Of a stretch of DNA of 64,000 bases, positions 19,805-29,119 are shown piece by piece (the stretch's first letter is position 1; each line of letters opens with the position of its first letter). Source of the DNA: Ilyonectria destructans. Taxonomy: Eukaryota; Ascomycota; Sordariomycetes; Hypocreales; Nectriaceae. The notes under the pieces are model-generated. The model searched no databases. It saw only the letters and a program-made list of their open reading frames with translations, and was not told the DNA's origin. The position numbers and the translations under genes are program-made. The DNA lies in contig JAHEWK010000007.1 in assembly GCA_020740775.1 (NCBI GenBank), positions 1,364,001 through 1,428,000 on the forward strand, in the 5' to 3' direction.

Positions 19805-22057
19805 CTAATCATCAACTTCCGAATCGACGGCGTCTCCAATATCTTCGACTTTTGGTTCCTCGCCGAGATCAACTTCAAACCTTGTTTCCCATGGAGTTCC
19901 GACTCGCACTGGTGTAGTCAATTCATTCATATGAATGGCGTGATGGAAAGCAAGAAAACGATGAGGGCCGGACGGGTATCGAGACCACCCAGTTCCTGAC
20001 ACGCTTCGCTTTAGGTGATGTAAAAGCGGGGGTGTGTCTCCCCACAACTCTTTCGATCGATTTGGCGGTGTAAACGTACAAGGCCTGTTGAGCAAGGAGC
20101 AAAACTTGCAGACCCAAATATCAGAACGAGTCTCATCTCTCTCGCATTTGTGATCGTTGCTAGGCCTTGCCGAGTAGTTGCAGAGGTCGCAACATATAGT
20201 TTTCATCCGCGACATTCTTCTACTATCTGATTCTGTAAGTCGCCAAAAAGAGTCGTGGATACCAGGTGGCTGTGATGGGCCAACGATCGTCATGTCGTTT
20301 GCGAAAATACGCCGCATATGATCAAAATTGTGGACCCAAGTCGCAAGTTTGGGCGCGGGAGATGTACTTCTGGCCCGGGGCACCCATTGACAGGTCTGTT
20401 GTAGGTGATTGATGGAAAACTCCATCACTCTAACAGCTCTTAGGCTTGGAATCTTTTCGAAGCCGATTGAAGGCTGTGTCCACGTAACACCCTCCACAAG
20501 TTGAATGATGGTTATAGCAAGTTTCCAAACAGAAAGATAACCAGCCGTGCTCCAACTGCCAGCTCCACCACTGTTATGCCTTTGGCGCTCGATGGGGACA
20601 GTAAGCCAGGTGTCTTGCTTTTCATCAAACCATTCGAATCGGACTCCAAGACTAGAGGCTCGAGCAAAGTTTTCGTATGTCCCAACAGTAGGGACTCCAA
20701 GCCATGGCCTGTCATGAGGATGGCCATCATCCATAATCTCAAATACCAGATATCCTCTGGATATAGACTTATTGATGCGGTCTCTGGGGGTGAAGCAGAT
20801 CGGGCTGATGTTGGCGGTGGTGTCTGGATAGTAGCCGATTTTCACATGGTCGGTAGTCGGCAGGTGTTGGATTGGGCACCATGTCCGGTACGTTGTGAAA
20901 GTTCGAACGGCAGGATCCGGAGACGTCATTCGGAAGCAGTTCATTCGGAGGCCACGAAAAAAGGAAAAAAGAGGGCTATCCATGTTGCACCCGATGTACT
21001 TGAGGTTTGGCATGGGCCCCCACCCAGTAGACTCACGTGCCTTTTTAGCGAAGCCACGAAGGAAGGAGGCTTTGGAGGCATATGGATACATTGTAATGTT
21101 CTGTGATCCGGTGGTATGAACCGAAGGGTGATAAGTTTCAAGTGCCAGCATTATGGTTTGCTCGGCCAGGTTAAGGAATCGCTCGCTTTCGTTGTTGATA
21201 GCATCTCTCTCCCACATACACAGAGGGATTGTGTGTCGATTCTGCGGTAGGGCCTTTGCTGCGATGTTGTAGTGGTGCCCCGCGAAGGTCTTCAAATCAG
21301 CTTGCCTCTCGTGAGCAATGTGGCGATTCCACATCATGATAGTCTGCCCAACATAGAAAGCAGTGGAGATGTCGTTTCCAGGTGGTTGACGAAGGTCGGT
21401 ATAGACTCGAAGATAGAGGCCGGGGCCAAGGCCAGGCCAGTCTTTGGTAGCTTTTGGAAGGCGTAGAAGATCGTCTAGGGTAAAGTTTCCGTCTTTAATC
21501 GTAGCAAAAACGCCAGGGAGGAATCCAGCTAGAATCCCGTCCATGTTACTCTGAAAGGTGTCGGCCGAAAAGAAAGAAGCGAAGTGTTGTTGAGACATCC
21601 CAAGCTCAGAAGACTTGTACTGACTTTTGGAGGCATGCCCCCAGAGTGATCGGATGAATCTTTCAAGAAGTGGTGCGGATGCGGAGTGGGATAAGTTCGT
21701 GGCCAAAGGATCGATAATGGTGCAGTGATCAGCGAGCTTGTCCTTTAGGGGGCGGAAAGCCGCGCCTTGAATCGTGTGTTCGACAGGGATCACAAAATGG
21801 AGTTGGTAACCATTTCGAATGACAAACGCCAGTCCCCAGCGCCCATCGCCCGGGCTTCGTTGATACAAAATTCCTTCTTCATTCTTGAAGAGATGGAAGA
21901 TCCCATTCTTCTTGAAGTGGGCCGGAATCGTATCGCGAATGTTCTTGGGAACTTGTGCCTGCCTGTCGTCGTATGAATAGTCACGTCGTAGGACTATCGC
22001 GTGTGGTTGGGACCCTGGGGGTAGGCGAGGGACATCGGTCATGAGAATGTTGTCCAT
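19805..22057 (-). CDS. GIY-YIG nuclease-like protein with Cys-rich C-terminus
   Basis: Large single-exon protein (750 residues from ATG 22057). Residues 213-237 hold the signature pair G-L-Y and Y-V-G (GPGLYLRVYTD, AFYVGQTI). MWNRHIAHE with Arg245 follows, and LAEQT with Glu299 sits where the family's catalytic Glu is expected. All core GIY-YIG positions are thus present and a nicking or cutting nuclease is plausible. About residues 655-700 form a Cys-rich segment (ICCDLCNYS, HKCERD, WVCKFCSLLNRPC), likely zinc-binding and DNA- or protein-contacting. The C-terminus is acidic. It is divergent from the transposase gene at 22359 with a 300-bp shared promoter, which suggests co-expression and a joint role in mobility. 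Family-level identity of the long N-terminal region is not recognised. Confidence 0.75.
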   Translation of the reverse strand: MDNILMTDVPRLPPGSQPHAIVLRRDYSYDDRQAQVPKNIRDTIPAHFKKNGIFHLFKNEEGILYQRSPGDGRWGLAFVIRNGYQLHFVIPVEHTIQGAAFRPLKDKLADHCTIIDPLATNLSHSASAPLLERFIRSLWGHASKSQYKSSELGMSQQHFASFFSADTFQSNMDGILAGFLPGVFATIKDGNFTLDDLLRLPKATKDWPGLGPGLYLRVYTDLRQPPGNDISTAFYVGQTIMMWNRHIAHERQADLKTFAGHHYNIAAKALPQNRHTIPLCMWERDAINNESERFLNLAEQTIMLALETYHPSVHTTGSQNITMYPYASKASFLRGFAKKARESTGWGPMPNLKYIGCNMDSPLFSFFRGLRMNCFRMTSPDPAVRTFTTYRTWCPIQHLPTTDHVKIGYYPDTTANISPICFTPRDRINKSISRGYLVFEIMDDGHPHDRPWLGVPTVGTYENFARASSLGVRFEWFDEKQDTWLTVPIERQRHNSGGAGSWSTAGYLSVWKLAITIIQLVEGVTWTQPSIGFEKIPSLRAVRVMEFSINHLQQTCQWVPRARSTSPAPKLATWVHNFDHMRRIFANDMTIVGPSQPPGIHDSFWRLTESDSRRMSRMKTICCDLCNYSARPSNDHKCERDETRSDIWVCKFCSLLNRPCTFTPPNRSKELWGDTPPLLHHLKRSVSGTGWSRYPSGPHRFLAFHHAIHMNELTTPVRVGTPWETRFEVDLGEEPKVEDIGDAVDSEVDD

Positions 22058-22358
22058 TGCAAATTCTAGACACCGACTTGAAATTATTAGCAGATATTTC
22101 GCTGAGTGCCCCAATAAGAAAAAGCTTACCTGAACTTTGTGATCTTGATGGATGCGGCAGTTGCTCTTCTGGTGACGATGCGAAGTTGAAGATGTGAGGT
22201 TGAAGAAGTGGGAGGTTTTGTAGCGGGAAGAAATTAGGCAACCGTGGGTGCCACACGTGACTGTCAGTTTATTACTTCTTGTATTCAAGAAATCAAGAAT
22301 CTAATGCAGCAGAGATTGTGAAAATAATGGTGTTTTTGATGGTATTGGGTGCACGGGG
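22058..22358. promoter_or_regulatory. Shared divergent promoter of the GIY-YIG and transposase genes
   Basis: A 301-bp gap between two divergent starts. No specific box was recognised. Confidence 0.4.
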
Positions 22359-25300
22359 ATGTTCGGGCAGACTTTGGGGGACCACGATTGGCGCAAACGA
22401 AAGATTGGGCTCTCACTTGAAGTATTTCTCGAATCGGACGGTAACCTCGACAAAACCTATCGCGGTATGGCGAGGCTCATCGATGGCCCAGTTACAGATC
22501 CATGGCAGGCGACTTGGTGGGGGCAGTCTATTCGGACGACATCTGGACGCTGCATTCGGGATTCAACAGGGAATCCGATTTGGCCATCTGACTTTGTCTG
22601 GTGGACGCCATCAAATTCTAATTGCGAGGTACGATCTTTGGGGCGGGTGATCTGGTGCGGGCTTGACTACACAGACGAGGCACGGGCATCTGGTGCAACT
22701 GGACGGGAGATTCTCCGGGTCCAAGAAATATACACTGTGGAAGAGTTGCCAGAAATTGCTTTTGATGTGAGCTATCAAGCGAAGTTCACGCAATTTGAGG
22801 AAGAGCAAACCGAGCTGGTGATCTTTATCGACACAATGCATTTAATCGAGCCAGCCTCCGTCCAAGATCGCCTTGATGTTCATCTCGACTACGACTTCAA
22901 CCCAACATCACCCACACCACCGCCCCTTGGTCACAAATTCTTCGCTCGTTATTTCTTCAGCGCGGAGCGACTGTGTTTTCGCCCAGCCAGGTTGACTACC
23001 CCGCTCCGCGCTGAAAAGGAACTGGCAACTTTCTCTCGGCAATATCTCGAAGAATATTTCACCAATCCAAATACGATCTCTCTACCATTCTCTCTCTTCA
23101 TCGACGCATTCGGTCTCTTCCGCAATATGTATCGATCGATCATGGGATTTTACCTCATTCCGCAATTCCTTGAGAAAAAAATTCGCAATAGGCGGAAGAG
23201 CTTGCTGCCACTTACGCTGGGCCCTTTTGGGGCGTCTCTTGCCGATATTGTCGAAAGCCTAGCTCATCTTGCGAGCCTTGATGAAGGGCTTGAGTTGCAA
23301 GTTGGGGGGAGGACAGTCTTTATCTGCTCGTTTATTGCGAGCATCATTGGGGATATGCCCTCGCAACAACTTCTCGCAGGGTGTCTTGGCCCGAAAGCCA
23401 ATATGCCATGTCGCTACTGCATTGTCTCTTCTCCAGAGCGCCCAAACCTCGATTTTAATATTGTTGAATTTGGTCGCTACGCCGAGCAGACCTCCCGAGA
23501 TATTGCGCGTATCAAGACGCTACCCAACAAGACGAGGCAAACAAAAGCGTTGCGAGATCTCGGCCTCCATAGCGACTGGCGCCTTATGAGCGCTCTTGGT
23601 ATGTTTTCCCATCGCTCTCATTTCATTGTGCTTATTATTCACATTTGATTAGAGGCAATTTCCCCGACCCTGGACATCCTGCGAAGCCGACCGATCGATG
23701 CTGCCCACTCCGAGTACCAGGGTCTTGCGAAGCGATTATTCGAGCTTATTTTTGAAGATCCAGGTATCCTTACAATTCAAGCATGCCAAAAAATCACAGA
23801 CGTCTTCCGCACATTCACATTTCCACCAGGTTGGCGACGACTTCAATCCCCAAGCCGGCACTTGAAATCTTGGCGAATGCAAGAACTCGCGCGGGGCACT
23901 ATCATTCTTCCCATCATCTTCCGGGTTTGGCTGAAGAAGGATCACATCAAGAAAGACCTTCACGGTCCGATGAAGGAGCTCGCACAGGATTACTTTCTTG
24001 GCGACACCTTTTCGCATCATGTCCAAAACTTTACCGCGGTTGAATGGCTAACTGTTGCGTGCTGGGTGTTTGCAAAGTCTGTTATAACTATCTGCGGCCC
24101 TTTCTCATATTCACAAACAGATCATTTCCAACGCGACGTTATTGCAGGACGCAGAGCTATCCAGTTTCTCATCCAATGCTGCATTCACGTGCAACAACAG
24201 CCTCCAGGCAAGTTAAGCTCTTCCCTACTGTGTCCCCCGAATCCATCCTGACTTGCAATTAGCTCGGTCAAAATCTAGAGCACTACTTCGATAAACGATT
24301 GCGCAAGGTTCAGTATCAAGGCCGATGCATCTACGTCCAGCTTCCACAATCTTCAGCGAGTTTGAGGATCGCCAGTCTACCATCGCAAGTGAGCTTCAGT
24401 CACAGCGTCAAAACAAAGACGCAACTTCCAGTCTCCACACGAAGTTAGGCCTTCCGAATATGCATACTGGTCTTCACCACTTTGAAGTTGCCCAGGAGTA
24501 TGGCGGTTGCAATATGGTGTTCACGCTTCTTGGTGAAGACAAACACAAGTGAGACGCATAATCCGACACTTTATGTCCCAACTGCTAACTTCAAAAAGAG
24601 AATATAAATCAGATATCCTATCGACCAATTTGCATGACGCTGCGTCGACGCTCATCCACCGAGAGAATCAGCGGCTCACAATTGCCTTTCTTCTGGACGG
24701 CTGCTTTAAGCGTCGACATCCTCAGATGCACAACATCTTCCAATCCATCCGAAAACTATGTCCGAATCTCGTGAAAGCGCTCGATCTCCGAATCGATGAC
24801 GATCAAGACGATGAGGACACATCGGAAGTGCCGCTTGAGGCTGATCCCATGCACCGTCATCCGCTGGCACGCCACCGACTCAAAACAAAAGATCCAAGCC
24901 CTAATCTCGACACTGACTTTACTTCAATTCGAAACCCAGACGATCTGGAGAGCAGCCACCCATTCGTGCATCAACTCAGAGAAGCGTACAAGGCAGACTA
25001 CAATGTGTCCTCGGTTCTCCGCTTCGGGAAGAACAAGATGCAATGGGTGAACAAAATGTCATTCGCAACCAGGTACTAATTCTAAAATATTCAACACCCC
25101 CGACTCTGCGTTTTCAATAACTAATCTTTAGTGGTATTCAGTGATAATGTCAGGTTCTGTTTTTCTGTCGGCGACTTCATCAAAGTCAAAACAAAATACG
25201 CGCGAATCGTCGGACTGTTTGTCCACTCCCGAATCATGACGAAGTATATGTTCATCCAGGTCGAGTATATATCTCCAAGGACACATGGTGATCAGCGGGA

Positions 25301-25445
25301 ATTGGTATTGGAGCTTCCCATCTATAAGTTAGACGGACAGAAGGAGATCATCGGCCTTCCCCGTATTGCGCCTGAGAAAGTCTGGATGGTACCACGTTAT
25401 GACAAGTCATTTTTATTTATACCATTTAATATCTATTTTATGTAA
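22359..25445 (+). CDS. DDE transposase of the Tnp2/Plavaka/KDZ kind
   Basis: Transposase-like protein. The model has exons 22359-23597, 23655-24207, about 24279 (or 24318)-24548, 24599-25072 and 25142-25445. SLPFSLFIDAFGLFRNMYRS carries the first likely catalytic Asp (residue about 249). ASIIGDMPSQQLLAGCLG carries the second (about 332), followed by a Cys pair region (PCRYCIV). LPNMHTGLHHFEVAQEYGG and LGEDKHKEYK supply the catalytic Glu. The intron at 24208 has a GC donor (GCAAGT). Just after it the frame is unclear: EHYFDKRLRKVQYQ reads in one frame and TIFSEFEDRQS in the next. Either the acceptor is later (GTTCAG at about 24317) or one base has shifted. The C-terminal part (SVGDFIKVKTKYARIVGLFV) is a small beta-rich domain. 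Exact superfamily needs profile search. Confidence 0.75.
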
Positions 25446-28303
25446 AGAAATAAATGATCTGCCAGTTTCACTCTACAACATACTTAAGTGCCACGCAATA
25501 AAGATTAAATCATCCCACTCTCTTAGTATTAATTACTCCCACATCTGGGTTTCTCTTTAATAATCTTCTTACCATGCAATAGAAGTAAATAAATATAATC
25601 CCAAACCTCATCTCTTACCGGAGAATCACTGCCCTCCACACTCACCCGCAATTGCAACCTTGTTCCATCTTATAATTCCTTCATCTAGGGTAGGCCACGC
25701 CATATTGCCAGCCCAGCATCTTGCGCGGCATTGATGTGCACACCGAAACCGTCGCGAGCTGCTCGCCAGCTGCCAGCTGCCTGCCATCTGGCGCACAACC
25801 ACAGAACCAGCACACAAAAAATTTCTCCCTCTCCTGCACAAAATCTCTCCGTTCAAAAATTTCCCTTTATTCATCACCAAGCTCCAAATCAAAAACGTCT
25901 TCCACAACGCGTCGCCGCCCAAACTCCGTCGCCTGAAACTTCATCTCCTGAGTAACACCCGTGTCCTATCCAAAGACACATTTATTCCGCACACCTTCTT
26001 TACGCGTCTCGCTAATTTGGTTCTACGCGCAGGTTTCTGTCGATCGTCGTTCGTGCGCGCAAGCACTGCGAGTGGCGGAGTCGTTCAAGTGGACTTGAGC
26101 ACCTGCTACGCAAGTGGGAGCTGGTGAGGCGAGATGTCCATCTGTGTTGACCCCTGGATCAGGTTGTACGTCCTCCCCCAGTGTCCTCGACAATGCTGCC
26201 CAGTTGCTGCCAGTCTTGTTGATCTTGCGATGCTAGGTCGGTTGTGCTGCGATTTTGCATCGACCCATACTCCCGAGCACTTCCTGACTCCTGGTCTGCA
26301 GTTTCAGGACAGCGATATCTCAGGGGAGCGTCCACGCAAGATCAAATGTTTCGCACTGCAGTTTCAGAGGTTGGCTATTTCTTGCTCTCTCTCGTCCTTG
26401 CTCACTGCTCCGCAGTTTGTGGTTCTGTCGCTTGGCCACTTCTCTTCTGAGTCTTATGTCAACTTTCTTCCGTCAAGGTCAGTTTCGCTTTCCACGCGTG
26501 GCATCCTGATCTACAATGGATCGCCTTTCCCCCCATGTCCAACACAAGACAACGACATGGTCCTTTCTGTTTGATGCCAAAACATCCTTGTGCTTGTTTT
26601 CGCGTTTCATCATCAAACCAGATTGACAAGGCTGGGGAGTTGTGACCTGAGTTGAGTTCAGCGTGGAGTGAGGGTGTCTGTTCACTCTCCTACATCAGGA
26701 GAGATAGGTTTGCTAACTTGCTTCCCAGTTCACCTTTCCTTCATCTTGTTCAAGGTTAACTAAGAACAGTTCCTCTGCAATTCAAGTGCCCTTGATGTCG
26801 ATGTCACTAGAAAGATGGTGTCCAGGTATGTCTTGTGTTGACAAGAATGTTGTCTCAATATAACGTCCCTCACTGATGATATTGGTTCTAGAGCAAACAC
26901 TTCAACATGCAATTATATTTCCCACTACGTATATCAAGTAGTCAGCTTGTAAGTCAACCGCAATAGCTCATGCTGGCTCGCAATTGGCATACCTGTCTAC
27001 CGGTGTTCAGTCTATATGGTGACCCTGGCAGGAGTTTCTCTCGTTGACCAGAGTATGCCTGCAACACACAGGACGTCGGAGTGTTCGGTGCAAGATAAGT
27101 TATTCTTCACTTTAGATTTCGTATCAAATTTTCTGACCTTGTGCGCATTCTAGGCGTGGGGAGTTTAGCTGCTCACATCAAGACCACATAGCGCAACACC
27201 ATGCATCTCGTCCAAATGTATGGCGTACTGCAATTACACCAGCACAACGACAACGCGACGAGCGACGACCATCCCTATCCATGGAATCGACGTCCTGGCT
27301 GGCTTGGTTGTTTCTCAGCGTTAAGGTGAGCCGTTTTGATGGGCGTGGGCGCCAGAAACATATTTGTCTCATTTCTGGCTTGCGTGCTTGATGCGCCTCA
27401 AAACTGACATGATTTTCAGACTCGTGCAGCTTCGCTCATTTGATGCATCCAGGTTTCGCCTACACGCAGGTAAATTTTTATGTTTCATTTCTCAACACCA
27501 AGCATCCGCCATCACGAATTGCGTTCCGGCTTCATTTTGCTACATCTGTATGTGCGAGCGCACACTGTGGCTTGGACCTGCTGACCATCAAATTTTAATT
27601 GCGCATTCCCAACAAAACTTTATCAGCAACGGATCAAGATGACGCGATCATTCTCGGCAAACACGGCGCAAGATCGGAGAATGAAGTTGTGAGAATGCTA
27701 TTCGCGACACATGAGTTTTTGGCAGGATGGTGTTGGGATGGCAGGGAATAGGTGGACTCGGGGAGTTGTCTTGCTGAAATCCAAAGTGTATTGCGTGCCG
27801 AAATTGGTTGTGGTTGGCAAAGTGGTTGCAGTAGAATAGTGCCATAGTCAAAACAAAGTGCAGCAACGCAATTCATAAGTTTCATCCTCGACACTGAACG
27901 GTGCTGAAAAGACGATCAAATTGAAAACTGCACTAGTCTGGATATAACTTAATGATCAAAAGTGTATTGCGCTCAAAAGATAAGCAGCAAACAAAAGTCT
28001 GTACACGCTTGGACAGCACTTTCGCAAAAAAGAATTTTGGACGGACAAAAGCGTTTGCTACGACACATCGTTTTGTTGTGTGCACACCAAGCTGTCCGCA
28101 AAAGCGCATCACAAGTTCGACACTGTAGTAAGGACAGCACCATGAATCCACTTCATTAGCAATTGACAGCAATACTATATGGAGCCAAGGACACCAAATT
28201 TCAATCCGACTCAATTTGAGACCTCTGTCCGCATCATTTCCGATCGCGCACAGTGTTCCACTAAAGCACAGTGTCCCGACCTCTATCCACCCTCTTTTTA
28301 AAA
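25446..28303. other. Right arm of the insertion, non-coding, with subterminal motifs
   Basis: About 2.9 kb without a gene I can support. The last 300 bp contain GGACAGCAC at 28011 and 28132, the inverse GCTGTCC at 28091, and CACAGTGT at 28257-28275. Repeated short words near one end are what many cut-and-paste transposases bind. The end itself is CCTCTTTTTAAAA. Confidence 0.45.
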
Positions 28304-28325
28304 CACCCCCCCTCCCGCGTAGGTA
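28304..28325 (+). repeat. Right copy of 22-bp direct repeat flanking the insertion
   Basis: Identical to 7336-7357. Just beyond it NmrA coding sequence resumes at 28328. Confidence 0.8.
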
Positions 28326-28327
28326 AG

Positions 28328-28953
28328 TGGCCTGGCTTGAGATATACATATACTCCGCCTTTGCTTCTATCAATGCAGCATCTGGCGGGAAATACACCCG
28401 CGCTCTTCATTGGGAGTCCAAGGCCGCCGCCGTAACCTTCATTGAAAAGGAGCTACCCGAGCTTGCCAAGAAATCGTCCTTCATCTACATCGGGGGTTAT
28501 TACAACAACCTCTTCCTTCTCCCCCAGCTCAACCCAGAGAATGGAAAGTACTCACTGGTCCTCCCTGCTTCGGTGGAGCTGCAGTTCGGGATCATCGATG
28601 CCGCCGAGTCTACTGGCTACTACGTGCGCGCACTGGTTGAAGAGGAAGAACCTGGCACCAAGCTTCTAGCGTACGACGACGACATAAGCATTGGTCAGGC
28701 TCTTGAAATCTGGTCCAAAGTCTCAGGAACGGAGGCCGATTTTAGGCAGATGGATATGCAGACAATGCATGAACTGTTCGGTGTGCCGCTTGGGTACCTT
28801 GAAGCAGCGGCGTTTGTCGCCGACTTCGGCTACACGGCCGGCATTGAAGGTGTCATCACTCCCGATCAGCTGAAGACAAAGGTGAAGAGGCCGAGCTACG
28901 AGGAATACCTCCTATCGCTGGGTGCTGAACATTTGCTGGGTCCCAAAAACTAG
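28328..28953 (+). pseudogene. NmrA-like protein, 3' exon, separated from its start by the insertion
   Basis: C-terminal ~208 residues of the NmrA-like protein begun at 6942. LEIYIYSAFASINAASGGKY and LHWESKAAAVTFIEKE match the segment expected after the first exon. The exon ends HLLGPKN with a stop at 28953. Removing the insertion leaves an intron of about 60 bp ending GTAAG. The reading frame here then agrees with exon 1 only if a second donor (GTTCTT) is used or one base is restored near 28340, where PGL sits in one frame and LEIYIYS in the next. No nearby ATG gives a sensible start, so this half is probably not expressed as a working protein. Confidence 0.8.
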
Positions 28954-29119
28954 AGGTGTAATTCAGACAGAATCTGGCCCTGCCGTTCAGATGTCAAAGT
29001 TTGCCGTGTATGGTCAAGTTTCTATTACAGTTATTGCTCCAGGTCTAGTCTATTCTATCTAGTGTTTTATACAGAATGAAATATACATGAATCTTGCCAA
29101 ATTTTCATGCCTCTGTTGA

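Larger units (their letters stand above)
7358..28303. mobile_element. 20,946-bp insertion (putative giant cargo DNA transposon or nested elements)
   Basis: The two halves of one NmrA gene lie at 6942-7298 and 28328-28953, each with normal family sequence. The intervening DNA is bounded by perfect 22-bp direct repeats. Inside are a DDE transposase (22359-25445), a GIY-YIG protein (19805-22057) and several genes without recognised function. There are also AT-rich spacers with degenerate tandem arrays and a 212-bp inverted-repeat element. The right end reads CCTCTTTTTAAAA directly before the repeat. The same 13-bp word forms both inverted ends of the internal 212-bp element. I saw no matching inverted repeat at the left end (GTGTTCATCCACATC). 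A 22-bp duplication is long for CACTA- or KDZ-type transposition, so the mechanism is open. Confidence 0.8.

Noticed and set aside
26134..26574. 146-residue ORF on plus strand
   Set aside because: Composition is that of random CT-rich sequence, with no domain, no splice support and overlap with equally open frames.
7358..28303. Starship giant transposon
   Set aside because: Size and single insertion fit, but no DUF3435 tyrosine-recombinase captain was recognised near either end. The first gene is the 'SF-RACK' protein and the only transposase seen is of DDE type. A captain lost or unrecognised cannot be fully excluded.
27933..28397. 154-residue minus-strand ORF crossing the right junction
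   Set aside because: Spans the insertion boundary and the NmrA exon in antisense, so it cannot be an ancestral gene.
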